A stretch of DNA of 64,000 nucleotides, from assembly GCA_022842205.1 (NCBI GenBank), contig JALHQA010000005.1, positions 145,616-209,615 of the forward strand, in the 5' to 3' direction. Under the pieces are notes generated by a model. The model did no database searches and was not told where the DNA came from. It saw nothing but the letters and a program-made list of their open reading frames with translations. Source of the stretch: Hyphomicrobiales bacterium (GTDB taxonomy: Bacteria; Pseudomonadota; Alphaproteobacteria; Rhizobiales; Methylopilaceae). Both the position numbers and the translations under genes were made by a program. This document shows, piece after piece, positions 9,603 through 18,727 of this stretch (the stretch's first letter is position 1; each line of letters starts with the position of its first letter).

Positions 9603-10340
9603 ATGCGTTTTTCTGCCTTGATGCTGCTGTCGCTCGCTCTGCCGCTGGGCGGCTGCGTGTCTTCCGGTCTCGATGGAATGGTCACCGGCAGCGTCAGCGC
9701 GCCGGAGTCGTCGATCTACGGCGCGCGGCCGGATGAGGCTCATCCGCTGCCGGCAACCAATGTGTCGGCCGTGCCGAAGAAATATCTGCGCCAGACGGTG
9801 AATTTCCGCGGCGAGCAGCCGCCGGGCACGCTGGTCGTCGACACCAGGAACCGCTTTCTCTATCTCGTGCAGCCGGGCGGCAAGGCGATGCGCTACGGCA
9901 TCGGCGTCGGCAAGGCCGGCCTCGAATTCAGCGGCTCGGCGAAGATCGGCCGCAAGGCCGCCTGGCCGAGCTGGACGCCGACCTCCGACATGCTCGCGCG
10001 CGAGCCGGAACGCAACATGCCGTGGAAGAACGGCATGCCGGGCGGTCTCGGCAATCCGCTCGGGCCGCGCGCGCTCTATCTGTACGCGGGCGGCCGCGAC
10101 ACGCTGTTCCGCATCCACGGCACGACCGAGCCGCACACCATCGGCAAGGCGGTGTCGTCGGGCTGCATCCGCATGTTCAATCAGGACGTGATCGATCTTT
10201 ACAACCGCGTGCCGGTCGGCACGGAGGTCGTGGTGCTGCACAATTCACACCCGCTCGATCAGTTCGGCGAGGCGATGGCGGGTGTCGCGGACCAGATCGG
10301 CAAGGGCATTTCGAACATCGCCGAGAGCGTGCAACAGTAA
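9603..10340 (+). CDS. L,D-transpeptidase (YkuD domain) lipoprotein
   Basis: The start at 9603 gives a lipoprotein signal peptide with lipobox LGGC (Cys at residue 18). An in-frame ATG at 9558 would bury it. The YkuD domain follows from about residue 80: VVDTRNRFLYLV, GVGKAGLEFSG, and the catalytic pair HGTTEPHTIG and SSGCIRM containing the active-site His and Cys. The enzyme should form 3-3 peptidoglycan cross-links or attach proteins to peptidoglycan in the periplasm. The TAA stop touches the stop codon of the converging GGDEF-EAL gene with no spacer. Confidence 0.93.
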   Translation: MRFSALMLLSLALPLGGCVSSGLDGMVTGSVSAPESSIYGARPDEAHPLPATNVSAVPKKYLRQTVNFRGEQPPGTLVVDTRNRFLYLVQPGGKAMRYGIGVGKAGLEFSGSAKIGRKAAWPSWTPTSDMLAREPERNMPWKNGMPGGLGNPLGPRALYLYAGGRDTLFRIHGTTEPHTIGKAVSSGCIRMFNQDVIDLYNRVPVGTEVVVLHNSHPLDQFGEAMAGVADQIGKGISNIAESVQQ

Positions 10341-12530
10341 TCAGGCGGCGCTCTTCGCGCGCTTGATCCCTGTCGCCATCAGCCGCGCGGTATCCTCGCG
10401 CGGCATCGCTTTCGCAAACAGCCAGCCCTGGCCTTCATGGCAGCCCTCGGCGCGCAGGCAGCGCGCGTCGGCTTCCGTCTCGACGCCTTCCGCCGTGATC
10501 GTGATGCCGAGACTCATGCCGAGCGAGATGATGGCGCGGACGATGGCGCGGCTGTCGCGGCTCGCCTCCAGGTTCTGCACGAAGGAGCGGTCGATCTTGA
10601 TCTTGTCGAACGGGAACGAGCGCAGATAGCTGAGCGAGGAATAGCCGGTGCCGAAATCGTCCATCGAGATGCGGACGCCGAGGGCGCGCAGCGCGTGCAG
10701 CGTGGCCAGCACCTGGTCGCTCTTCTCGAGCAGGATCGACTCGGTGATCTCGAGCTCGAGCCGCTGCGGCGCAAGGCCCGTCTCGTCGAGTACGGATTTG
10801 ACCTGAGCGAACAGCGTGCCGGGGCGGAACTGCAGGGTCGAGAGATTGATCGCGACCTTGATGTTGTCCGGCCACTGCAGTGCGTCCGTACAGGCGCGCC
10901 GCATGACGAAGGAACCAAGCGGGACCACCAGGCCCGTGTCTTCGGCGATCGGGATGAACTCCGTGGGAGACACCTCGCCGCGTTCGGAATGCGTCCAGCG
11001 CGTCAGGGCTTCGAAGCCGGCGATCTCGCCGGTCACAAGATCGACCAGCGGCTGGTAGTGCACGTCGAGTTCCTCGCCGGCAAGCGCGGCGCGGAAATCG
11101 ATTTCGAGGCGGCGGCGCGCCTGGAGCTGCGCGTCCATCTCCGCTTCGAAGAAGCTGTAGGCGCCACGGCCTTCCGCCTTGGCGCGGTAGAGCGCCATGT
11201 CGGCGTTTTTCAGAAGCTGGTCGCAGTTGCTTCCATCGTTCGGGCCGAGCGCGATGCCGATCGAGGCTCCCGTGTTCACGAGGTGGCCGTCGATGTCGTA
11301 GGGCGCGCTGATGGCGTCGATCAGCCGCGCCGCGAGGAAGCCGGCTTCCTTCGGGGTCGCAACGCGCAGCAGGATGGCGAATTCGTCGCCGCCGAGACGG
11401 GCCACGACGTCGCTGTCGCGGACCATTGACGCGAGACGGCGGCCGACCATGCGCAGCAGCCGGTCGCCCGCGGGATGGCCGAGCGTGTCGTTGACGGCTT
11501 TGAAATCGTCGAGATCGACGCAGAGCACGGCAAGCTTGGCGTCGCGCTCCATGCGCTGCAGAGCCTCGTCCATGCGCTCGCGGAACAGCACGCGGTTGGG
11601 CAAGCCCGTCAGCGCGTCGTGATGCGCCATATAGGCGATGCGCGCCTCGGCGCGGCGGCGCTCGGTGATATCGACGGCGCCGATCAGCGCGGCCGGAACG
11701 CCCTCGTAGGGCAGATGGCTCGAATAGATCGCGACGTCGATTTCCTCGCCGTCGGCCTTGCGGTGCTTCCAGGTCAGTCCCGCGGCTTCACCGTCGAGGG
11801 CCGAGGACAAAGGCAGATCCTCCTGCCCCGGCAAAGTGAGATCGGCCAGCTTCATTTGCAGGAATTGCTGGCGCGTATAGCCGTAATGCTGCGTTGCCGC
11901 GTCGTTGACGGCGAGAATGCGCCCGTCCTCGCGCGCATGCACATACATCGGCAGCGGGTTGTTGTCGAAGAGCAGCCGGAAGCTCTCCTCGCGTTTCTTC
12001 ATTTCGGTGATATCGACGCGAAGGCCGATGATCCCGCCATCGAAAGTTCGCCGCTCGTCGATCATGATCCAGCGGCCGTCTGTGGTTCGCTGCTCGTGGC
12101 GTCCTTGCGGGTTGTAAAGACGGCCGAGACGTTCCCTCAGCCATTCTTCCTCGCGGCCGACGGCTTCCGGGTACTGGCCGCGATAGACGCCCGCGCGCAG
12201 CGTGTCCTCAAGCTTGGCGCCGACATGGAACAGGTCCGCCGAGCCGCCGTACAGCTCGGCATATTGCTTGTTCCACATGATGTAGCGGCCCTCGGCGTCG
12301 AGGAAGACGACGCCTTGGGGCAGAATGTCGATGGCCGCGCGCAACCGGTCCTCGGCCTGCTGCGCCTGCTGGATCGCTGCCTTGGCCTCAAGGCGGGCTT
12401 CCGTCAGCGCGAGCTGGGTGTCTGGCTCTTTGCTGCTTTCCGGCAAAGATGAAGGGCGTACGGACTCGTTCACGGCACTCTCGCTGCGGCGATGCGGGTG
12501 TTGACCCTTAAGTCTATGAGCTGCCTTCAT
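10341..12530 (-). CDS. PAS-PAS-GGDEF-EAL cyclic-di-GMP turnover protein
   Basis: The 729-residue protein begins with a short coiled-coil-like segment (residues 30-60), then PAS domains at about 60-175 (ILPQGVVFLDAEGRYIMWN) and 180-295 (NNPLPMYVHAREDGRILAVND). A GGDEF domain with an intact active site follows (RLGGDEFAILL), and then an EAL domain with EALTRW, NLSTLQFR, DDFGTGYSSLSYL and KIDRSFV. Both catalytic halves look complete, so it could make and degrade c-di-GMP, with PAS input. No membrane segment is seen, so it is probably cytosolic. The start is uncertain: 12530 (ATG, poor ribosome site) or the in-frame GTG at 12473 with GAGAG upstream. Confidence 0.94.
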   Translation of the reverse strand: MKAAHRLKGQHPHRRSESAVNESVRPSSLPESSKEPDTQLALTEARLEAKAAIQQAQQAEDRLRAAIDILPQGVVFLDAEGRYIMWNKQYAELYGGSADLFHVGAKLEDTLRAGVYRGQYPEAVGREEEWLRERLGRLYNPQGRHEQRTTDGRWIMIDERRTFDGGIIGLRVDITEMKKREESFRLLFDNNPLPMYVHAREDGRILAVNDAATQHYGYTRQQFLQMKLADLTLPGQEDLPLSSALDGEAAGLTWKHRKADGEEIDVAIYSSHLPYEGVPAALIGAVDITERRRAEARIAYMAHHDALTGLPNRVLFRERMDEALQRMERDAKLAVLCVDLDDFKAVNDTLGHPAGDRLLRMVGRRLASMVRDSDVVARLGGDEFAILLRVATPKEAGFLAARLIDAISAPYDIDGHLVNTGASIGIALGPNDGSNCDQLLKNADMALYRAKAEGRGAYSFFEAEMDAQLQARRRLEIDFRAALAGEELDVHYQPLVDLVTGEIAGFEALTRWTHSERGEVSPTEFIPIAEDTGLVVPLGSFVMRRACTDALQWPDNIKVAINLSTLQFRPGTLFAQVKSVLDETGLAPQRLELEITESILLEKSDQVLATLHALRALGVRISMDDFGTGYSSLSYLRSFPFDKIKIDRSFVQNLEASRDSRAIVRAIISLGMSLGITITAEGVETEADARCLRAEGCHEGQGWLFAKAMPREDTARLMATGIKRAKSAA

Positions 12531-12781
12531 TAACAGCGACTTTCACGGCTTCCCGGCGGCGCGCGCCTCGCTGTTGCCGGAAGCGCGAATCCCGGCCTGA
12601 ACTTCAAAATTCGGGCATATAACCTGGATTTCGACGGTCATTTCGGGCTGGTCTGCAGCCGCAATGTGCAACTGCACCAATAATACGCAGGCGTTGTTTA
12701 TAGTTTCCGGTTGGTTGCTGAACCCGGCGCGGGATGTGGTATTTGCACCCCTGAATACCCACATTACGAGGCGAGACGGGC

Positions 12782-13102
12782 ATGAGGCTCATTATCCGGC
12801 TGATCGGCGTTGTGTTGTTCGCGGCGGCGTTCGTCGTTCTGGTCATCGACGGCACGCGCTCCATTGCCGGCAACGCGCTCTATCTGTCCTCACTGGCGGA
12901 AAGTGTGAGATTGCTGTGGCCGGACGGCGTCGAGACGGCGGAGGCGGCCCTCCGATCGCTCTGGGAGCCGCTCTGGGATCCGGCGGGAGCCTGGCTGTTC
13001 ACGCAGCCGGCCTTCGCGGTCCTCGGCATCGCGGGCTTGTTGTTGATGTTGATAGGCCGCGCGCCGCCGCACATGGTGCGGCCTCTGCCCCGCCGTTACT
13101 GA
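12782..13102 (+). CDS. Small two-helix membrane protein of unknown function
   Basis: The 106-residue protein has transmembrane segments near residues 7-26 (IGVVLFAAAFVVLVID) and 73-94 (FAVLGIAGLLLMLIG), with a polar middle region (SLAESVRLLWPDGVETAEAALRSLWEPLWDPA) between them and a short basic tail. The start ATG follows a GAGGCGAGACGGGC leader. Proteins of this form are common in Rhizobiales, but I do not recognise a function. msrA begins 15 bp downstream on the same strand, so the two are probably co-transcribed. Confidence 0.8.
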   Translation: MRLIIRLIGVVLFAAAFVVLVIDGTRSIAGNALYLSSLAESVRLLWPDGVETAEAALRSLWEPLWDPAGAWLFTQPAFAVLGIAGLLLMLIGRAPPHMVRPLPRRY

Positions 13103-13117
13103 GAAAGGGGTTTTGCA

Positions 13118-13780
13118 ATGTCGCTGTTTTCGCTGTTCAAGCCCGAAATACCGATGCCGACCAAGGACACCGCGCTGCCGGGCCGTCGCGAGGCCATCCG
13201 CACCGCATCCGAGCATTTCGTATCGCACCGCCCGCTGAAGGGGCCCTACCCCGACGGGTTTGAGCGGGCGATCTTTGCCGCGGGCTGTTTCTGGGGCGTC
13301 GAACGGAAGTTCTGGAAGCTGCCGGGCGTTTTTGTGACGGCGGTCGGCTATGCCGGCGGCATCACGCCCAATCCGACCTATGAAGAGACCTGCTCCGGCC
13401 TGACCGGGCACACCGAGGTCGTGCTCGTCGTCTACGATCCGTCGGTCATTACATATCAGGACCTGCTGAAGGCGTTCTGGGAAACGCACGATCCGACCCA
13501 GGGCAACCGGCAGGGCAATGACGTCGGTACGCAGTATCGCTCTGCGATCTACACGACGTCGGATGCGCAACTGACGGCGGCGCTCGCTTCGCGCGATGCC
13601 TATCAGGCGGCGCTGAACGCCGAAAATTACGGCCCGATCACCACCGAGATCGCGCCGGCGGGCGAGTTCTACTTCGCCGAGGATTATCACCAGCAGTATC
13701 TGGCGAAGAATCCGAACGGCTATTGCGGCATCGGCGGCACGGGCGTGTCTTGCCCAGTTGGATCTGGCGTCGTGGCCTGA
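13118..13780 (+). CDS. msrA: Peptide-methionine (S)-S-oxide reductase
   Basis: The 220-residue protein carries the MsrA active-site motif GCFWGVE, followed by [42 protein letters not shown] and [12 protein letters not shown], all diagnostic. An N-terminal extension of about 50 residues precedes the core, as in many rhizobial MsrA proteins. It reduces the S epimer of methionine sulfoxide in proteins, using a nucleophilic Cys recycled by thioredoxin. A GAAAGGGG ribosome site precedes the start. Its last 61 bp overlap the 3' end of the converging MepA-like gene. Confidence 0.97.
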   Translation: MSLFSLFKPEIPMPTKDTALPGRREAIRTASEHFVSHRPLKGPYPDGFERAIFAAGCFWGVERKFWKLPGVFVTAVGYAGGITPNPTYEETCSGLTGHTEVVLVVYDPSVITYQDLLKAFWETHDPTQGNRQGNDVGTQYRSAIYTTSDAQLTAALASRDAYQAALNAENYGPITTEIAPAGEFYFAEDYHQQYLAKNPNGYCGIGGTGVSCPVGSGVVA

Positions 13781-14826
13781 TCGTCCGGATCGGCGGCGGG
13801 CACGACGCCTGCCGCCGCCTTTGTTTTGGCGACCTTCGCATCGGGGGCATCGAGCACGGCGCGGCATTCGGCGGGCAGCGCCGACAGCAGAAGCGGCGGC
13901 TTCGGTTTCGGCTTCACCTTCGGCGGTGGTGGCGGCACGTCGGGTTTCCTGACTCTCTTCAGCCAGTCGTCGAGCGGCTTGCCGCATTCCTCCTCGCCTG
14001 AAATGGGCGCCTGCGGTTGGCAGGAGCCGCTACCCGCGGGGCAGCCGATGCGTATGTGCATGTGATAGTCGTGCCCCCAATACGGACGCACTTTCGCCAG
14101 CCACGACCGGTCGCCCTCGGCCTCGCGGCACAGCGCTTTCTTGATGACGGGGTTGACCAGCACGCGCTCGACGCCGGGCATGGTCGCGGCGTAGCGGATG
14201 ACCTTCAGATGCTCGGGCGACCAGTTCCCGCCGACATCGGTGAACTTCGCGTTGGCCATGGTCTTGGCCGAGACTTCCTCGCGTTCGCGCGCAGTGAAAA
14301 TACGTTTCGGCATCGGATTGAGCCAGACATCCGCGTCGAGGCCGATCTGGTGCGAGGCATGGCCGGTCAGCATCGGGCCGCCACGCGGCTGGGCCAGATC
14401 GCCGACGAGCAGGCCCGGCCACTTGGTGCCGGACTTCACCTTGGCCGCGAGCTTTTCCAGCGTTTCGATGAGCGCGGGATGGCCCCAGTTACGGTTGCGC
14501 GACAGACGCATGACCTGCCAGGCCGGCCCGTCGATCGCGAGCGGCCGGCCGCCAGCCATGCAGCCTTTTGAATAAAAGCCGATGGCGCGGGGTTTCAGCG
14601 CGGCGGGAAGCTTCTTGCCTCCGAAAAGCTGCTTTGCTGGCGCCTTGTTGCCATCGACCGGCGATGGTGAAGGCAATACCGCCGGCCGTGGCTCGGGCAG
14701 CGGTACCTGGGACCGGGCCGACATCGCGAAACTGACGAAAAATACCAACGAAATCATGCGCAGAGCGCATGGCAGGAGCCGATCCGTGCGCCGGAACCCC
14801 AAGGCGTGCCGCCGAATTGTCGTCAC
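13720..14826 (-). CDS. mepA: MepA-like penicillin-insensitive murein endopeptidase
   Basis: This exported LAS-type metallopeptidase has a signal peptide (hydrophobic [16 protein letters not shown]), a Pro-rich linker and the MepA domain. The zinc-site motif HQIGLDAD and the later [12 protein letters not shown] (HxH) are present, as is [16 protein letters not shown]. It should cleave D-Ala-meso-DAP cross-links in periplasmic peptidoglycan. The start is either the GTG at 14826 with a GGAAGG upstream or the ATG at 14757 directly before the hydrophobic segment. A low-complexity Pro/Lys tail and DP-rich end overlap msrA by 61 bp. The family call is firm. Confidence 0.92.
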   Translation of the reverse strand: MTTIRRHALGFRRTDRLLPCALRMISLVFFVSFAMSARSQVPLPEPRPAVLPSPSPVDGNKAPAKQLFGGKKLPAALKPRAIGFYSKGCMAGGRPLAIDGPAWQVMRLSRNRNWGHPALIETLEKLAAKVKSGTKWPGLLVGDLAQPRGGPMLTGHASHQIGLDADVWLNPMPKRIFTAREREEVSAKTMANAKFTDVGGNWSPEHLKVIRYAATMPGVERVLVNPVIKKALCREAEGDRSWLAKVRPYWGHDYHMHIRIGCPAGSGSCQPQAPISGEEECGKPLDDWLKRVRKPDVPPPPPKVKPKPKPPLLLSALPAECRAVLDAPDAKVAKTKAAAGVVPAADPDDQATTPDPTGQDTPVPPMPQ

Positions 14827-14852
14827 GGGGATTGCCTTCCGAGGTGTCCAAG

Positions 14853-15980
14853 ATGCGTATTGCCCAAATCGCGCCGTTGTATGAGAGCTGCCCGCCGCAG
14901 CTCTACGGCGGCACGGAACGCGTTGTTTCCTATCTCACCGAAGAACTGGTGCGGATGGGGCATGATGTGACCCTGTTTGCCTCGGGCGATAGCCAGACCA
15001 AAGCCAGTCTCGTGTCCGGATGCAAGCGTGCCTTGCGACTCGACTCAAGCGTCACCGATCCGCTTGCCTATCATATGATCATGATGAGCCGCGTATTTCA
15101 GCGGGCTCGGGACTTCGATATCCTGCACTTTCATACCGACTACCTTCACTACCCGACCTTTGCGACATCGCCGCTGCCGGTTGTCACCACACTGCACGGC
15201 CGTCAGGACTTGCCGGACCTTCCCGCCGTGTATCGCGAGTTCCGCGACACGCCGCTGGTTTCGATCTCCGATCATCAGCGCCTGCCGCTGCCACGCGCGA
15301 ACTGGATCCGGACGATCCATCATGGGCTGCCGGACGACACGCTGTGCATGGGCGCGGGCGATGGCGGCTATCTCGCCTTCATCGGCCGCGTCAGCCCGGA
15401 AAAGAGGCTCGATCGTGCGATCGAGATAGCCGGCGCCGCGGGCATTCGGCTCAAGGTGGCGGCCAAGATCGACCGTGCCGACCGCGCCTATTTCCACGAG
15501 GTGATCGAGCCTCTGCTTTCCGACGGCGTCGAATTCATCGGCGAGATCAACGAGACGCAAAAGCGCGATTTTCTCGGCCGTGCCCGTGCACTGCTGTTTC
15601 CGATCGATTGGCCCGAGCCGTTCGGGCTCGTGATGATCGAGGCCATGGCCTGCGGCACGCCCGTGCTGGCGTTCAATTGCGGCTCGGTGCCGGAAGTCAT
15701 CGACAATGGCGTCAGCGGTGTCGTCGTCTCCAGCATGGACGAGGCGCACGCGGCGCTGCCCGGCGTGCTGGGCCTCGACCGCCATCAGGTACGGGCGCGG
15801 TTCGAGGAACGTTTCACCGTCCGGCGGATGGCGCAGGACTACGTCGATCTCTACAGCGAACTGACGCGGCCCGTGGTCGTGCCGCTGGCGCGGGCGGCAA
15901 GTCCGATCGCCGCGAACGCTCCAGGCCTGTATCCTGCGATTCCGATAGCCGCCGCCGCACCCGTCGCGTCGGCCGTCTGA
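14853..15980 (+). CDS. Glycosyltransferase family 4 protein
   Basis: The 375-residue protein starts at MRIAQIAPLYE (14853), the usual GT4 N-terminus. The frame is open further upstream without similarity. It shows the GGTERVVSYLTEELVRMGHDVTLFASGDS acceptor-side segment, the GRVSPEKRLDRAIE motif at the start of the second Rossmann domain, and the donor-binding WPEPFGLVMIEAMACGTPVLAF motif with the conserved Glu pair. It transfers a sugar from a nucleotide donor to an unknown acceptor in the cytoplasm. The next gene, a glycogen-debranching-type glucosidase, starts 23 bp later, which suggests a joint role in an alpha-glucan or storage polysaccharide. Confidence 0.92.
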   Translation: MRIAQIAPLYESCPPQLYGGTERVVSYLTEELVRMGHDVTLFASGDSQTKASLVSGCKRALRLDSSVTDPLAYHMIMMSRVFQRARDFDILHFHTDYLHYPTFATSPLPVVTTLHGRQDLPDLPAVYREFRDTPLVSISDHQRLPLPRANWIRTIHHGLPDDTLCMGAGDGGYLAFIGRVSPEKRLDRAIEIAGAAGIRLKVAAKIDRADRAYFHEVIEPLLSDGVEFIGEINETQKRDFLGRARALLFPIDWPEPFGLVMIEAMACGTPVLAFNCGSVPEVIDNGVSGVVVSSMDEAHAALPGVLGLDRHQVRARFEERFTVRRMAQDYVDLYSELTRPVVVPLARAASPIAANAPGLYPAIPIAAAAPVASAV

Positions 15981-16003
15981 ATGACCGCAGGGGGCAAAGG
16001 CGC

Positions 16004-18166
16004 ATGAACGAAGCGCCGGCATCGCAGTTCTATATTCCCGCGCGCCAGACGCTCGACGGCGGGCGTCCCTCGCGGCTGAAGCACGGCGACTGTTTCGCCG
16101 TGCTCGACAATCAGGGCGACCTTCTCGCCTTCGAAGGCAATCCCGACGGTCTGTACTATCGCGACACCCGCTATCTGTCGCAGTTCGAGATAAGACTCAA
16201 CGGTGCGCGGCCGCTCCGCCTGTCCTCGAACATCGCCGACGACAACGCGGCGCTGACGGCCGATCTGACCAATCCGGATTTCTTCGAGAACGGCCGTCTC
16301 GTCCTGCCGAAGGACATGATCCACATCCACCGGCTGAAATTCGTCTGGAATGCGGCGCTGTATGAACGCATCACCATTTTCAACTATGACGAAGACGAGC
16401 ACCGGGTTCGGATCAGCGCGACGTTCGATTGCGATTTCGCCGATCTGTTCGAAGCGCGGGGCCAGAAGCGCCCCGCACACGGCGTGCGCGGAGTCGAACG
16501 GACGCGGGACGGCACCGTTTCGTTTGCCTATGCGGGGCTCGACGGCAAGACGCGGACGACGCGGCTGCAATTCTCGCCGACGCCCGATCGTACCGAGATC
16601 GGTTTTGTCTTCTATGACCTGATGCTGAAGCCGCAGGAAAAGCGCGTTTTCTTCATGCGCGTGTCCTGCGTGGCGGGGCGCGACGAGGAATGGAGCGGGC
16701 GCGATTTCTTCAAGGCCTTCGCGGAAGCCCGCCGCGACCTTCGGCGCGCGGGCGACCGGCCGCTGACGATCCGCAGTTCGAGCGCGCTGGTCGAGGATGT
16801 CGTTACGCGCAGCATGGACGATCTTGCCATGCTGATGACCGATACCGAATACGGGCCCTATCCCTATGCCGGTATTCCGTGGTTTTCCACGCCGTTCGGC
16901 CGCGACGGCATCATCACCGCGCTGATGATGCTCTGGGTCGATCCCGCGGTCACCTGCGGCGTTCTCAAGATGCTCGCCGCAACGCAGGCCAAGGAGGTCA
17001 ACGAGGTACGCGATGCCGAACCCGGCAAGATCCTTCACGAAATGCGCTTTGGCGAGATGGCAGCGCTCGGAGAAGTGCCATTCGGCCTCTATTACGGCAG
17101 CGTGGATTCGACGCCGCTGTTCGTTGTGCTCGCCGGCGAATATCTTCGGCGCACCGGCGACCTCGACACCATTCGGGCGCTGTGGCCGAACATCCAGGCC
17201 GCGCTGGCATGGATCGAAACTTACGGCGATGCCGACCGCGACGGCTTTGTCGAGTATCGCCGCCAGCGCGACACCGGCCTCGTCAACCAGGGCTGGAAGG
17301 ATTCGAACGACAGTATTTTTCATGCGAACGGCGATCTCGCGGATGGCCCGATCGCGCTCTGCGAAGTGCAGGGCTATGTGTACGGCGCATGGAAAGAGGC
17401 GGCCTACCTGGCGCGCCATCTCGGACTGAAGCCACACGCGGACAAGTTGAGCGCCCGCGCGGAAGATCTGCGGGCGCATTTCGAGCAGGCATTCTGGTGC
17501 GAGGATATCGGTACATATGCACTGGCCCTCGATGGCAGAAAGCGGAAATGCGCGGTGCCGGCATCGAATGCCGGCCACACGCTCTTCAGCGGGATCGCCG
17601 ATGTCGAGCGCGCCCAGCGCGTGGCCGCGCGGCTGATGGACAACGACATGTTTTCCGGCTGGGGCATCCGCACTGTCGGCTCGTCAACCGCGCGCTACAA
17701 TCCGATGTCCTATCACAACGGGTCGGTGTGGCCGCACGACAACGGACTGATCGCGCTGGGACTGGCGCGCTACGGGTTCAAGGACCCGGTGCTGCGCCTG
17801 TTCGGCGCGCTGACGGAGGCGGCCGGGAACATCGATCTCAAACGCCTGCCGGAGCTGTTCTGCGGGTTCGGACGCAAGCAGCGGCAGGGGCCGATCGGTT
17901 ATCCGGTTGCGTGCTCGCCGCAGGCCTGGGCGGCGGCGACGCCGCTCGCGCTCATTCAGGCGAGCCTCGGACTGTCGTTCGACTATGACGAGCGCGAGGT
18001 GAAGTTCGATCTTCCGGTTCTGCCCGATTTCGTCGACAGGCTGACGCTGACCAATCTTACGCTCGGCTCGTCCAGCGTCGATCTCATGCTGACGCGCCAC
18101 GGCAAGGATGCCGCGCTAACGGTCCTTGAGCGGCGCGGAGATCTCACGATCACCACGACGCATTAG
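16004..18166 (+). CDS. Amylo-alpha-1,6-glucosidase / glycogen debranching-type protein
   Basis: The start at 16004 gives a 720-residue protein. The N-terminal half is the GDE_N_bis domain (LKHGDCFAVLDNQGDLLAFEGNPDGLYYRDTRYLS pattern, about 25-230). The C-terminal half is an (alpha/alpha)6 glucosidase domain with GIPWFSTPFGRDGIITALMML, NQGWKDSNDSIFH, YNPMSYHNGSVWPHDNGLIA and CSPQAWAAATP. This family hydrolyses alpha-1,6 branch residues of glucans. No signal peptide is present, so it acts in the cytosol. The GT4 gene just upstream is probably in the same operon. The substrate is inferred from family only. Confidence 0.9.
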   Translation: MNEAPASQFYIPARQTLDGGRPSRLKHGDCFAVLDNQGDLLAFEGNPDGLYYRDTRYLSQFEIRLNGARPLRLSSNIADDNAALTADLTNPDFFENGRLVLPKDMIHIHRLKFVWNAALYERITIFNYDEDEHRVRISATFDCDFADLFEARGQKRPAHGVRGVERTRDGTVSFAYAGLDGKTRTTRLQFSPTPDRTEIGFVFYDLMLKPQEKRVFFMRVSCVAGRDEEWSGRDFFKAFAEARRDLRRAGDRPLTIRSSSALVEDVVTRSMDDLAMLMTDTEYGPYPYAGIPWFSTPFGRDGIITALMMLWVDPAVTCGVLKMLAATQAKEVNEVRDAEPGKILHEMRFGEMAALGEVPFGLYYGSVDSTPLFVVLAGEYLRRTGDLDTIRALWPNIQAALAWIETYGDADRDGFVEYRRQRDTGLVNQGWKDSNDSIFHANGDLADGPIALCEVQGYVYGAWKEAAYLARHLGLKPHADKLSARAEDLRAHFEQAFWCEDIGTYALALDGRKRKCAVPASNAGHTLFSGIADVERAQRVAARLMDNDMFSGWGIRTVGSSTARYNPMSYHNGSVWPHDNGLIALGLARYGFKDPVLRLFGALTEAAGNIDLKRLPELFCGFGRKQRQGPIGYPVACSPQAWAAATPLALIQASLGLSFDYDEREVKFDLPVLPDFVDRLTLTNLTLGSSSVDLMLTRHGKDAALTVLERRGDLTITTTH

Positions 18167-18337
18167 CGACGGCGCCGCCGTAGGCGCAATGCGGGCGGCC
18201 CGTGCGTTGAGTATAGGGCCGATCAGTTCCCGGTTTCCGCAATGTGCCGCGTTGCTTCGGCAGGCTTTGGGGGCTATACGGCGGGTCCGCTGCGCTGCCG
18301 GGTTCGGCAGGCGAGCGTCCGCTCTCGCAGCGGTTGC

Positions 18338-18427
18338 GGAGGGGTGGCCGAGTGGTTGAAGGCGCACGCCTGGAAAGTGTGTATACGGGAAACCGTATCG
18401 CGGGTTCGAATCCCGCTCCCTCCGCCA
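18338..18427 (+). tRNA. tRNA-Ser (anticodon GGA)
   Basis: The 90-nt gene has acceptor stem GGAGGGG pairing with TCCCTCC, D arm GGCCGAGTGGTTGAAGGC, and anticodon stem CACGC/GTGTG around loop CTGGAAA (anticodon GGA). The long class II variable arm contains TATACGGGAAACCGTATC. The T arm is GCGGG-TTCGAAT-CCCGC, then discriminator G and an encoded CCA. The long variable arm and GGA anticodon define tRNA-Ser for UCC/UCU. Accessory DNA begins right after it, a typical island entry point. Confidence 0.97.
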
Positions 18428-18727
18428 CATAACTCCTTCGTTTTAAAGACAAAATATATTTCTGGAGAAGTCCGCGTAAGTACGCTGAATTTCGAAGGAA
18501 ATTGGAGTGAACAAGTCTCCAGCCTGGCCAATGAGGGCCATGGGATGGGGCCGTAGCGCCCTTCGGGGCGCCGATTCTCCAAAGCCAAGTGACCCACTAC
18601 GGTTGTGCCGTTTTTTGCTGCGAAATGATGCGCGATGTCGGCAACCGGTGCGATCCGCGCCTGAAGTCGCTACCGCTTCGCCATACGCAGACGGGATTTG
18701 CGAACGGAAGCCTTCGCCGTAACCGCC
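18428..18727. other. Intergenic stretch downstream of tRNA-Ser
   Basis: No convincing gene is seen here. The first 60 bases are AT-rich compared with the housekeeping side. A hairpin GCGCCC-TTCG-GGGCGC lies at 18556-18571, without a T-tract. No integrase gene is next to the tRNA. Confidence 0.6.
18556..18571 (+). terminator. Stable TTCG hairpin, possible terminator or processing signal
   Basis: A six-base perfect stem GCGCCC/GGGCGC is closed by the very stable TTCG tetraloop. It is 130 bp after tRNA-Ser. The following bases (CGATTCTCC) lack a run of T, so intrinsic termination is uncertain. Confidence 0.4.

Noticed and set aside
10437-11429. Plus-strand open frame inside the GGDEF-EAL gene
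   Set aside because: Complete GGDEF and EAL motifs lie on the minus strand and the plus-strand translation has no domain.
15851-17578. 575-codon open frame antisense to the debranching-type glucosidase
   Set aside because: The opposite strand encodes clear glucosidase motifs throughout. The antisense product has no domain and shadow-type composition.
18428-18727. Tyrosine integrase next to tRNA-Ser
   Set aside because: No integrase motifs or open frame of suitable size are present, so the island proposal cannot lean on one.
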